This document shows positions 53,326-63,044 of a stretch of 64,000 nucleotides of DNA, in pieces. The notes beneath the pieces are model-generated. The model was not told the origin of the DNA and made no database searches. It saw nothing but the letters and a program-made list of their open reading frames with translations. The position numbers were made by a program, and so were the translations under genes. Source of the DNA: Phlebopus portentosus. Lineage: Eukaryota > Basidiomycota > Agaricomycetes > Boletales > Boletinellaceae. The stretch is taken from assembly GCA_037892935.1 (NCBI GenBank), contig JAYXKI010000016.1:1116001-1180000 (forward strand), read 5' to 3'. Every line of letters starts with the position of its first letter. Positions within the stretch are counted from its first letter, which is position 1.

Positions 53326-53789
53326 ATAATATTCATATATTTATGATCTTGTCTTGTCTTTCGACCACAGAGCAGACTGGAACTATCGGATTGAATTGAC
53401 GAGGTACTGTAATATTCCGACAATTGAAGAAAATCAGAAAGCGCGGTTCGCCGATGCCCGGGGAATTCATCACCAGACTTTTCATTGAATATAAAAGCTA
53501 CATAGTTCTCTAGTTCTAGTTGTGTGGGTAGTACTTCCACGCTCTCAGCGACACACCTTATCGCTCAGGCCTGCTTTGTACTCATCCGTGAGCGACCGTC
53601 GCCGAGTCAGAGGACGTCTACGCAGGATTTCGGGAAAAAGTGAGCGCATATACCTACCTATTTACATCATAGATACACACAATTCCAAACTTGCATTGCA
53701 TTCTGGGGCTCACACCCTACTGTTACTGTTACTTTTCTCTCCCAGAAACCACCACCACAACCATCACTAGCAAGAGAAAAGTTTCAAAA
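53326..53789. other. Spacer between TRP4 and HEM13
   Basis: About 460 bases, clearly less G+C-rich than the genes on either side; HEM13 promoter. The region just before the ATG is rich in CA/CC. No specific element recognised. Confidence 0.45.
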
Positions 53790-54970
53790 ATGACGTCCAC
53801 TAAAGACGAAAGACCGATGCGCGAGCGCATGGCCGAGTATGTGCTCGACCTGCAAGAACGCATCGTCACCGCGCTCGAGAGCGTCGACCCCGCCTCGCCC
53901 AAATTCAAGCGCGACAAATGGACGCGCGCACAGGGCGGGTACGGCGTCTCCTGCGTCTTTCCGCCCTCTCCTCCCTCTTTCGAAGACGAGCCAAAGACCG
54001 TGCTGGAGAAGGGCGGCGTGAACGTGAGCGTGATCTATGGGCGCCTCCCCGCCGCGGCGGTGAAGCAGATGCGCGCGGACCACGCAGCGATTAGGTTCGA
54101 CCCGGACGACCCGGATGCTGCGAGCAAGACGTACCCGTTCTTTGCTGCTGGCTTGAGCCTCGTCATCCACCCACGCAACCCCAACGCGCCCACCGTGCAT
54201 TGCAACTACCGGTACTTCGAGCTCGGCGAGCCTTCCTCATCCCTCTCTCTGCATCACAAACAGAAGGAGCAGCAGCAGCAGAAGCAGCAGCAGAAGCGAC
54301 GGGGCCGCGCGGGCCGCTCACGGGCGTCCCGCTCGCCCAAAAGGCGATGGCATGGTGGTTCGGCGGCGGCGCGGACCTCACGCCGTCCTACCTCTTCCCA
54401 GAGGACGCCGTGCACTTCCACCGCACGCTCAAGAGCGCCTGCGACGCGCACGGCTCCGCGCTCTTCCCCGCCTTCAAGAAGTGGTGCGACGAGTACTTCT
54501 TCATCGCGCACCGCGGCGAGGCGCGCGGAGTCGGCGGGATATTCTTCGACGACTTCAGCGACGCGCCGCACCCGCGCCTCTCCGCCCCCGGTCCCTCTCC
54601 CTCCGCGGGCGAAGCGGCGTGCGCGCGGCGCCCCGAGAGCCTCGAGAGCGTGTTCGCGTTCGTGAAGGCGTGCGGGGACGCGTTCAGCCCGTCGTACGTC
54701 CCCGTCCTCTCGCGGCGGCACGCGCTGCCCTACACGCCCGCGATGCGCCACTGGCAGCTCATCCGCCGGGGCCGCTACGTCGAGTTCAACCTCGTGTACG
54801 ACCGAGGCACGAAGTTCGGGCTCATGACGCCCGGCGCGCGCATCGAGAGCATCCTGATGAGCCTGCCCGAGACCGCGCGCTGGGAGTACATGAGCGAGCT
54901 GGGCACGCAGGCGGAGACCGAGGAGGCGAAGCTCGTTAGTGTGCTCAAGACTCCGAAGGAGTGGGTTTGA
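53790..54970 (+). CDS. HEM13: Coproporphyrinogen III oxidase HEM13, frame broken in a repeat-rich insert
   Basis: Haem synthesis enzyme that decarboxylates coproporphyrinogen III. The first half reads [57 protein letters not shown] and [11 protein letters not shown]. The second half, in another frame, has [69 protein letters not shown] and ends LKTPKEWV. Between NYRYFE and WWFGGG, where the family has about ten residues, lies an insert of about 45 residues over a CAG/GCA run (54261-54297), and the frame slips there. The only GT donor would delete the YFE motif and still give the wrong frame, so no intron explains it. One missing base would. Haem synthesis is essential, so an assembly error is likely. 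Confidence 0.9.
54261..54297 (+). repeat. CAG/GCA trinucleotide run in HEM13
   Basis: Imperfect CAG repeats with AAG and GAG interruptions. Encodes Gln/Lys repeats in one frame and Ala/Glu repeats in the frame that continues into WWFGGG. Confidence 0.8.
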
Positions 54971-55227
54971 GCTTGCGAGGGAAAAACATTTTTTTAAAGA
55001 AAAAAGGTGGAAATGTAAGTAAGTAAAATCAAGGAAAGGAAAGGTTTTGGTCTTGGTTCTGGATTGGATTGGATTTTTGGGGGCTTGGTTGTACTTTCTG
55101 GCTGCTCTGATATAGCTCTCCTCACTCGATAGATAGATATCCCCCGCTCTGTGTATCACTACGAAAATATCGGAAGAACAAAAATCTATATGAAATGAAA
55201 TAAAGCATGTCTATTCTACAGCTACAG
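54971..55227. other. Convergent spacer between HEM13 and the MFS transporter
   Basis: About 260 bases of 3' flanks. No gene. Confidence 0.5.
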
Positions 55228-57323
55228 CTATACCATTCGTTGAGTGACGACTGGATCCGCATCCGCGTTTAGTTTCTTTTCATTTCCAACTTCCCGCTTC
55301 TCGTCCTTCTCCCGCTCATTTTCAATCCTCACCTCTTCTCCCGCCTCGCCACCACCACCACCCTCCTCCTCCTCCCCGCCTTCCATTTTGCTCCTCTCCT
55401 TCCTCCACTCCGTCCCACCTTCGTACCCCACCCACGTATACCTCGCACAGTGCGGTCCCCGCAAGAGCAGCACGCCGACCTGGAGCGCGTAGAGGCCGAG
55501 CGCGAAGGCTGCTGCGGCGCGCCAGGAGAAGGAGAGGAAGAGCTTCGTCCCGGCTGCTGTGCCTGTTACTTGGCCGATGAAGATCTGGAGGTAAGATGAA
55601 AGAGAGGAGGGTCAATTTTTGTAGGAATGGAGGGTGAGTTGTGAGTGACTTACCCAGATGATGAGGACCGCATTCACACGAGAACGCGCTGCGTCCGAAA
55701 TACTAAAAATAAAATCCAATGAATCACTTCTCGCCCTCAGACGGTAAGACCGACACTCCAACACAACGTTACCTATAAACGGCAGTAGTGAGCGAGACCT
55801 GCTGCATCTGCCGCCCGACGTCGAGCCCGAAGCACGCGATGACGACGGCGGAGATGTTGACCCCGCCTGCGCCGGTCTGCACGGCCTGGAAGACGATCTG
55901 GATGAAGGTCGCGACGAGCGCGGCGTACCAGGGCACGAGCCTGTCGATGAGGCGCCCGACGAGCGGCCCCGTGCAGACGCCTAGCATCCCGACGAGGCCG
56001 AATAGGCCTATGTCGAGTCTGGGTGAACACATGCATGAGTTAATATCTCGAAGCGACGATTTGAAAAAAAAGGGGGGGGGGGGGGGGGGGGGGGAGTGAA
56101 GACATGAGGCCTACGTGGAGTAGTTGTACGGCGGTCCGCCGAGGAGGAACGTCAGCGTCACCCAGAAGTTCGAGAAGCACGCGCTCGCAGCGAACTGCAT
56201 GATGCCCGCCTGGATCAGGATGGGTTCCGTCACGGCGTACTTCGCCATCGAGAGCAGTATCCCGGGGTACGTCGCGCCCGTCCCGGCGTTCTTCGCCGGC
56301 CAGTCCGGCAGGAGGAGATACAAGGCTGCGAGGACGCCGAATTGCACGCCGATGGACATGTAGTAGACTACGCGCCACGTCGTGAACTCCGCGAGGACGC
56401 CTGCGAGGACGCGCGCGAGGAGGATGCCGAAGAGCAGGCCGGAGAGGACGATGGAGATCGCTGAGGCGCGCCGGTGCGGAGGGGCGAGGTCCGCGGCGAG
56501 GGGGGTGAGGATCTGTGGTGTGACGGTGAACGTTCCGACGAGGAACGAGAGTGTCTCGAAGACGACTAGGGAAGAGGTCGTTGCGAGGCCTATGCTCAGG
56601 GAGCCGGAAACCAGGACTAGGAGAAGCAGAAGCGGTCTTCGGCGGACTAGGTCGCCTAACGGCGATAGAAGCAGAAGTCCGGTTGCATATCTGTGTTTAT
56701 TGAGGTTGGCTACCTGATTATACGAAGACAAGAAACGACTGACCCGGCTTGGATGAGTGTAGGAACTCTGTTAATCAAGTTATCAGCATGAGAAAGGCAA
56801 GAATATATTTTCCGCGTGACCAACCTGGATATTTCATCGTGGGTGACACCAAATGAGGCAGCCAACTGGACTGGAGTAAGAGAAGCACTTCAGTCAAAGC
56901 ATTAAATAACGAACAAGTCCAACGTACGTACTGAGTAGAGGTTGGCAGTAATACAAGTTCGCAACCGCTGAATCACATCCACGCAGAAGAAAAGAAAAAA
57001 AAATCAAATTTCACCACTAAATAACACGACATTGCGTCAAATAGCTCACTAAAAGTGCTCGCAACCCCAAAAGTGACATTCAGGACAGTCGTAAACTTGA
57101 AGGCCCGCTCAGAATCGTACTGCAGTCGTTCAGGAATTGGGAAGAGTCCGAAGTCCTTTGTGTTCCCTCTAACGCGATGTTTCTCCTCAACAACATGATT
57201 CTCGACTGTATTGGCGTCAGATGTTGCTGGAATGACGGAAGCAGACGGGACCTCAGCAGTAGTATCCTCAGAAGCACTGGACTGCCTAGGGTTCTGCGCG
57301 TCTGAGGGCACAGGGTTGCTCAT
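55228..57323 (-). CDS. Major facilitator superfamily transporter (12 TM, DHA1-like)
   Basis: Polar N-terminus of about 90 residues (MSNPVPSDAQNPRQSSASED) followed by hydrophobic helices. ANLYYCQPLL-type TM1, ATGLLLLSPLGDLVRRRP with the MFS motif A (G-D-x-x-x-R-R), FVLVGTFTVTPQILTPLAAD-like TM4, ATRASAISIVLSGLLFGILL-like TM5 and WRVVYYMSIGVQFGVLAALY form the first half. In the second half, NFWVTLTFLLGGPPYNYST leads through an intron to LDIGLFGLVGMLGVCTGPL. The C-tail is long, Glu/Lys/Gly-rich and charged. It resembles bacterial YnfM-like drug/H+ antiporters, but the substrate is unknown. One intron (about 56015-56115) contains a run of 23 G. Introns elsewhere are short. Confidence 0.85.
56064..56094. 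repeat. A8-G23 homopolymer run in an MFS intron
   Basis: On the plus strand eight A (56064-56071) then 23 G (56072-56094). On the coding strand this is a C run then a T run inside the intron, near enough to the donor to lengthen the pyrimidine tract. Exact length is doubtful because sequencing of such runs is unreliable. Confidence 0.85.
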
Positions 57324-57818
57324 CGTTGTCGGTGGTCAAGAGGTGAGATGCACGAAAACACCACGAGAGGACCGAGTCGAAAGGGCATGGTGCTGCTAGA
57401 AATCGATGATGTGTTTACTCAGCTGCTGCTGGGAAAACACGGCAGAAGGCCTTGCCGATGATAAGAAACCACTCGTGTCGATCCCATCAAATCAATCTGA
57501 GTTTGGGTAGGAACGCACACGTGATCGTGTGCGCACTGAGTACAACTCGACATTCTCAATTCTCTGTAAACGGGATTTCGGAATCGCCTTTCATGCCATT
57601 TTGCTCTGGAGATGATTTCAGTCCCGACCGAGGATACGTCTCAGATTATTCGCCCCTACTACGGTACCATTTACTTCTGGGCGAGACGATAGACTGAGGC
57701 TGTGTAGTGGCGAACCTTCAGATGCAGTCTGCGACTTCCCGATCCTTTTGTTCATTGGCCTGTCTGGAAACGTTGACTCATTGAGCCGCCTATAGAACTT
57801 TCATTTTCATCCATAGTC
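57324..57818. other. Divergent intergenic region, MFS and DUF6533 gene
   Basis: About 500 bases of promoter DNA for two diverging genes; no motif recognised with confidence. Confidence 0.45.
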
Positions 57819-59375
57819 ATGGCCTCTGTCGATAGCATCGCGAACATATCGAAGGAACGAGGACATATGTGAGCGAACTTGCTCTGTTTCTCTGTCATCG
57901 GTTGACCAACTGCGCATATAGAATAGCGACAAACGTACGCCCGAGGCATCCGGCAGTGTACATAGAACTGACGGCCTCACGATGACTTCCCTCGCAGTAC
58001 GTTGGTGTCGCTAGTTACGTTATCCTCATCTATGATCACCTCTTGACATTGTCGGACGAGGTCAGTTATATTTGGAGCGGTGGGAAAGGACCAGGCATGT
58101 CTTGTTCAGTGCCTTTTAAATCAAGTATTGTAATCCTGACGTATGTTATATAGTCATTTACTTGTTTCTTCTGGTGGGTGAAATCCCCCCAGACAGCCCA
58201 ATGGATGACGATTAATCGCCGATCTCAGAACCGATATTTCTTCCCACTTGCGTTTGCCGTAAATCTATATGGTACGTCTCGCTTTTCGGTAGTTGGCGCG
58301 GGTCTTCAATATATATATTGCTTACTTAGCTTACCTATCCCGGACGTTTAACCCGGCGGCATGCAAGCACTTCGTGCGATACGAGGGCGCAACTATCGTG
58401 ATTGCATTTGGAGTAACTGGACTTATGATGATCTTAAGGTATAGAGAAGCTTATTTTCCACGCCCGCCAGCAGATGTCCAATGAAAATACAGAGTCAACG
58501 CATTGTATGGCGGAAGGAGCAGACTCGTGCAAGTGATTCTGTGCTCGCTTTGGCTCGCTCAGGTCGGTGTGTGCGCTTGGCTACTTTCCACTGGGATGCG
58601 TGAGCCTCTAGACCCATCTGTATCTTGCACGTCGTCTCACGATAGCCTATGTAGCCGTTCCGCATTCCACTAGCTTGCACAGCTGCAGTCTTATCCTCGA
58701 TGCGAGAAGGATGTTCCTCGCTGCCCTATTCACTACGGCGCCGCTCGTCTTCGACACAACTGTGGTGGTCCTCACGCTGTACAAGACTCTCGCAATCCCT
58801 TGGAAAAGTGCTACCGCTGGGAAATTACGATCGTGCACAAGCTTTGGGGTTAATAATGCATTGATGAAAACGATTCTGAAGAACGGATTGTGGTATTATG
58901 CTGTGGTATTTTCGACTAATCTCGTAGGTATCCAGAGTTTTTTTTTTGGTAATGCTCAATTGACGAAGAGCATAGACACTGATGATCATGATAGTGACAG
59001 CATCGGTAAGGCTGACTCCTAAGTCCTTCATACCTTCTGACAAGAATTATCCTTTACAGGATGGTCTTAAGTACATTCTTGGACAGTTCTCACAGCTGTA
59101 AGCTTCCAGTTCTGTCATCCTTGTCAAATATCCTTCTAATCGCTCTCTTTTTGTGGGTAAGGATCTCGGTGACCATGATGTCCCGAATCACTCTCCATCT
59201 GCGCAAAATCGGTGCGAAACGGAACTCTACCGTCATCATGTCGCCCGACCCGCCCGTACCGCCCCCTACATCGAGTTTCAACAGCACCGTTGCTGGAGTT
59301 GCATCCGAGTGCACGACAGGGGATTCAGAGATGACATTCGCGAATCCCCGCGGACCTCTGGAACTGACGGAGTAG
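57819..59375 (+). CDS. DUF6533-type membrane protein of agaricomycetes
   Basis: N-terminal DUF6533 block: YVGVASYVILIYDHLLTLSD, then EVSYIWSGGKGPG, NRYFFPLAFAVNL and an Arg-rich FVRYEGATIVIAFGVTGLM. Further helices and a cytosolic tail (TLHLRKIGAKRNS, ending ANPRGPLELTE) follow. About six or seven TM helices are expected. Proteins with this domain are widespread in mushrooms, usually in many copies, and have no known function. The start is at 57819 (MASVDSIANISKERGH). A 13-base microexon (57922-57934), flanked by introns of 53 and 63 bases, encodes most of IIATN before YVGVAS. The exact downstream splicing near 58930-59100 is uncertain. Confidence 0.8.
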
Positions 59376-60015
59376 ACGTTCTCTCCACAGTGCCGAATTT
59401 GAGGTCTCAAAGCCTGGTCAGACGAATAGGACGGGATGAAAGCTCGTCTACAATATCGTGACACGTACACGAGATATCTGAGTCTTCCTCGTCGGAACTC
59501 AGCGGTTGGCACGCCGACAGACGGTCACAATTGAAGAACTGGAGATCTTATGCTTAGTTAGGAGGAATATCTCTTAAAACTCAGCTTTCTCTCAACCAAT
59601 TTCGGCGATATGATTGATAATTTGATACCAAAAGATTCATGTTCATTCATACCCAGATATTGTATCATAACCTTTCGTACTCTGTAATTTCCATATTTCT
59701 TCACAAATGCTTGTTATCCTTCCTACTTTCCTCATTTCGAAATGCCCGACTGTTTTCAGCTTTTTGACGACCCCGCGGGGAAGAAGGAATTTGATGCCGA
59801 GGATCACTAGCCGAACCGACCGGGCCGTGTCTATTTTTAGTATACCTCGTGACCTCGAGGTCACACTTCTTAGTCTTACCGGGTCCGACGGCCTCCGTCC
59901 TGTTCTCAGGCTTTCAGTTCCTAAATGAACATGATATGGACCAACGAGCGCTCGTCTTTTACTCAACGACTACCTGCACGCCGAGAGCAAGCAGGATAGT
60001 ATTAGATAGTATAGA
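59376..60015. other. Spacer between DUF6533 gene and CYB2-like gene
   Basis: About 640 bases; promoter of the CYB2-like gene. Overlapping short frames only. Confidence 0.45.
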
Positions 60016-62140
60016 ATGGTCCTTTCGCTCGACGAGGTTGCAACGCATAATTCTGCCAAGTACGTCTCCTCTCGTTCCTTTTGGCCGTATAGACTGAATC
60101 TGGGAAAATATAGGTCATGCTGGGTGATTATTAAGAATAAGGTGTACGATGTGACGGATTTCCTTCCGGTGTGTACGCATTCAAGTTGTAAGCCTTGTGT
60201 CACAGCTGAGATGTCGTATGATTATTTAGGAACACCCTGGAGGAGCCAAAATCATCCTCAAGTATGCTGGGAAAGATGCAACGGAAGCATATGAGCCCAT
60301 CCATCCGCCCGACGCGCTAACCAAGAACCTCCCTTCCTCAAAGCATCTCGGAGCACTAGACACGTCTTCAGCGAGTGTCCTCGACAAAGCGAAGAACGAG
60401 CGTAAGAAGACGCAAGATGAGATTCGCGTAGAGGAGGCCATGAAGGAAAGGCCGCCCTTAAGTAGAGTGCTGAATGTTAGAGAGATGGAGGATGTTGCCA
60501 AGAAGATCTTGACATATAAGGCGTGGTGTTATTATGCGTCTGCTGGAGACGACGAGATCAGTGAATACTATCGACATTCAATCAGTGTCGTAGATTGCTA
60601 ATTAAACTCCTGTTTATAGCTCACAAAGAGAACATCCGCGCATTTTCGCGATTCTTCTTCCATCCTCGCGTTCTGCGTCCTATATCCGCTTGTGATCCAT
60701 CGACTACAATCCTGGGGTTCAGGTCCTCCATCCCCGTCTTCGTCTCAGGTGCCGCTCTCGCTAAGCTTGGCCATCCCTCGGAGAAGCCAATATCACGCGC
60801 GGATGCGGGCGGACAGGGACAATCCAAATGGTTTCCTCGCACTCTTCGCTCTCCTACGCTCAAATAGCCGATGCGCGTACCTCCCCTGCTCAGCCCCTCT
60901 TTTTCCAACTATACAAATTAGGAGGGGACGGCGAACGTGCATTAGAGCGTATACGGGAAGTGGAACGATTGGGGTATAATGCGATCTTCTTGACTGTTGA
61001 TGCGCCCGTTGCGGGACATAGGGAAATGGATATTCATGCGCCTTTTGTGCTTGCTGAGCAGGAGAGGGAGGCTGAGAGGGCGGCCGCTGCGAGCAAGGGT
61101 ACTGGCTCTCCGGATGTACCGCAAGAGGAGAAAGAGATGTCGGTGGATGAACCGGAGCCGGATGAGAAAGGTGAAGGTACCGCGGGCGCGTTGTTGAATA
61201 GTGTTGATCGAGAGATGACTTGGCAGAAGGTGAGGGTTCTGAATTACTATGTGGAAATTTGTCAAGCTTGACGAGGATGAACGAATTCGCAGACTATACC
61301 ATGGTTAAGAAGCGTGACGAAATTGCCGATTGTGATCAAAGGTATTCAATGCGTTGAAGATGCCGTACTTGCGGCCGAAGCAGGCGTTGATGGCATATTG
61401 ATATCTAATCATGGAGGTAAGTCCGAACGTCTGTTGTATCAGCCTGAGCTGAGAATGACACCAACGCTTTACAGGCCGGCAATTAGATTAGTACGCTGCT
61501 TGCAAGCGGAAAGAGATTTCTCGCTGACATTTATTCGCTTTGCATTGTAGTTCAATGCCTTCAATCGAGGTGTTATACCGACTTCACAAACAACGACCGG
61601 ATGTTTTCTCGAAGTGTGAAGGTGCGCTCACTGCGTTGCTCATCCATTCGTACTCCAGTCTGATATCTGCTTTTCCTGAACAGTCTACATGGATGGAGGC
61701 GTACGTCGCGGAACAGGTGAACACTAGCCGTGTTCGCTGTCATTATGACAACTGATCTCGTTCCATAGACGTTCTGAAGGCATTATGTATGGGCGCAAAA
61801 GCCGTAGGAATGGGTCGGCCATTCCTCTACGCGCAAAGTGTAAGACCAAACCAGCTCCTTCATTTTCACTACTAACCACAACCCGATAACAATACTGATG
61901 TTTCTCTTCCCCGCCGAAACAAAAGGCATACGGCGAAGAAGGCGTTGAACGACTCGTCCGTATCCTCGAAACGGAGATCTTACTCGGGATGCGTCTCCTC
62001 GGTGCGACGAAAGTCAGCGAACTTGTGCCTGAGATGGTAAGAGTATCACGCCTACGTCTTCAGATCTCTGTTTGCTAACATGAGAATACTCTGGGAAGGT
62101 CGAGCGTGTGGACTGGCAACCGGTCTTAGCGAAGCTATAG
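60016..62140 (+). CDS. CYB2: Flavocytochrome b2-type L-lactate dehydrogenase, frame broken by one base
   Basis: Cytochrome b5 domain fused to an FMN (S)-2-hydroxy-acid dehydrogenase. The b5 part is [23 protein letters not shown] then the haem motif [14 protein letters not shown], with second His in EPIHPPDAL. The FMN part has [78 protein letters not shown] LPIVIKGIQ, the active-site SNHGGRQLD and [20 protein letters not shown]. The catalytic His and Arg are in HGGRQ. A 16-base microexon (61475-61490) encodes GRQLDY. At 60780 the frame breaks: LAKLGHPS ends one frame and [16 protein letters not shown] begins another, with one G missing (TCGGAG for TCGGGAG). The lactate specificity is inferred from domain layout. 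No mitochondrial targeting peptide is evident. Confidence 0.9.
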
Positions 62141-63044
62141 ACTTGCTTGGTGCTTGTAAGCTGTGGAGAAGCGTAGAATTCTCGTAATTCTCGTCCAGAC
62201 CGATTTAGACGGAAGATCTCCGGGTTCTTGATTATCTGCATAGCTGTCCTATGGATATCAGCTCTTTGTCTTGTATAAACATCAACTTCACTAGAGTCGC
62301 ACCGTCTCCTTGAGCTATCCGTGTCCCACACTCCAAGTCCGTGGTCATGCAAGAGATGATTGGGGTATACTACCAATGGTGCAGTTTGCATACTTTCAAT
62401 ATACCTGAAATCAATGAAATCAACAATTGGCGAGCGCTCCTTTCCCTTGACGAAGTAAGGTTGATGGTCTATTGACTGATTCTATCGAGCAGACTGGGAT
62501 GGCTTCCAGGATGATATTATCGGATTAGAAGCACTTCCCACTCATAGTCATTAGACATGATATATAACTCATGCAACGAACACTCTCCATAATCAGTTGA
62601 CTAGCTCAGTGCAGCAAACGATTCCAGTGATCCTTGACTCCAGTATGATTTGATTGTGTATTGAGACACCGAGATGAAGTACACTGACGCGCCTAAGTAT
62701 GTCTTTCGTGTAACATGATTTGAGATAGGGGAAGTGTTGGCCTATATTGTCACGAATAGTGGAGCGGTACGCAGATTTCATCCTGAGTGAAGAAAAGTTA
62801 CCAATCGGTCGAGGTATAGTTGGCTTCGGCACATGCTCGTATCCAATCAAATATCCAAATATGAAGGCAATACTTTGGCACTGAGGCTGTTTAATTTTCG
62901 AAAACAAAAACCCGAAATGGCCTATTTTTCATTATTGTCAGTCGCTGACAGAAACAAAAATCATTCGCACGTACTCATAGACATATTTTATACAAAGAGC
63001 GACCGGCACACAGCTCAGCGAGCTATCATAATAATAATATTTGA
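62141..63044. other. Convergent intergenic region at the right
   Basis: About 0.9 kb between two convergent genes, A/T-rich toward the right. No gene or RNA recognised. Confidence 0.45.
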
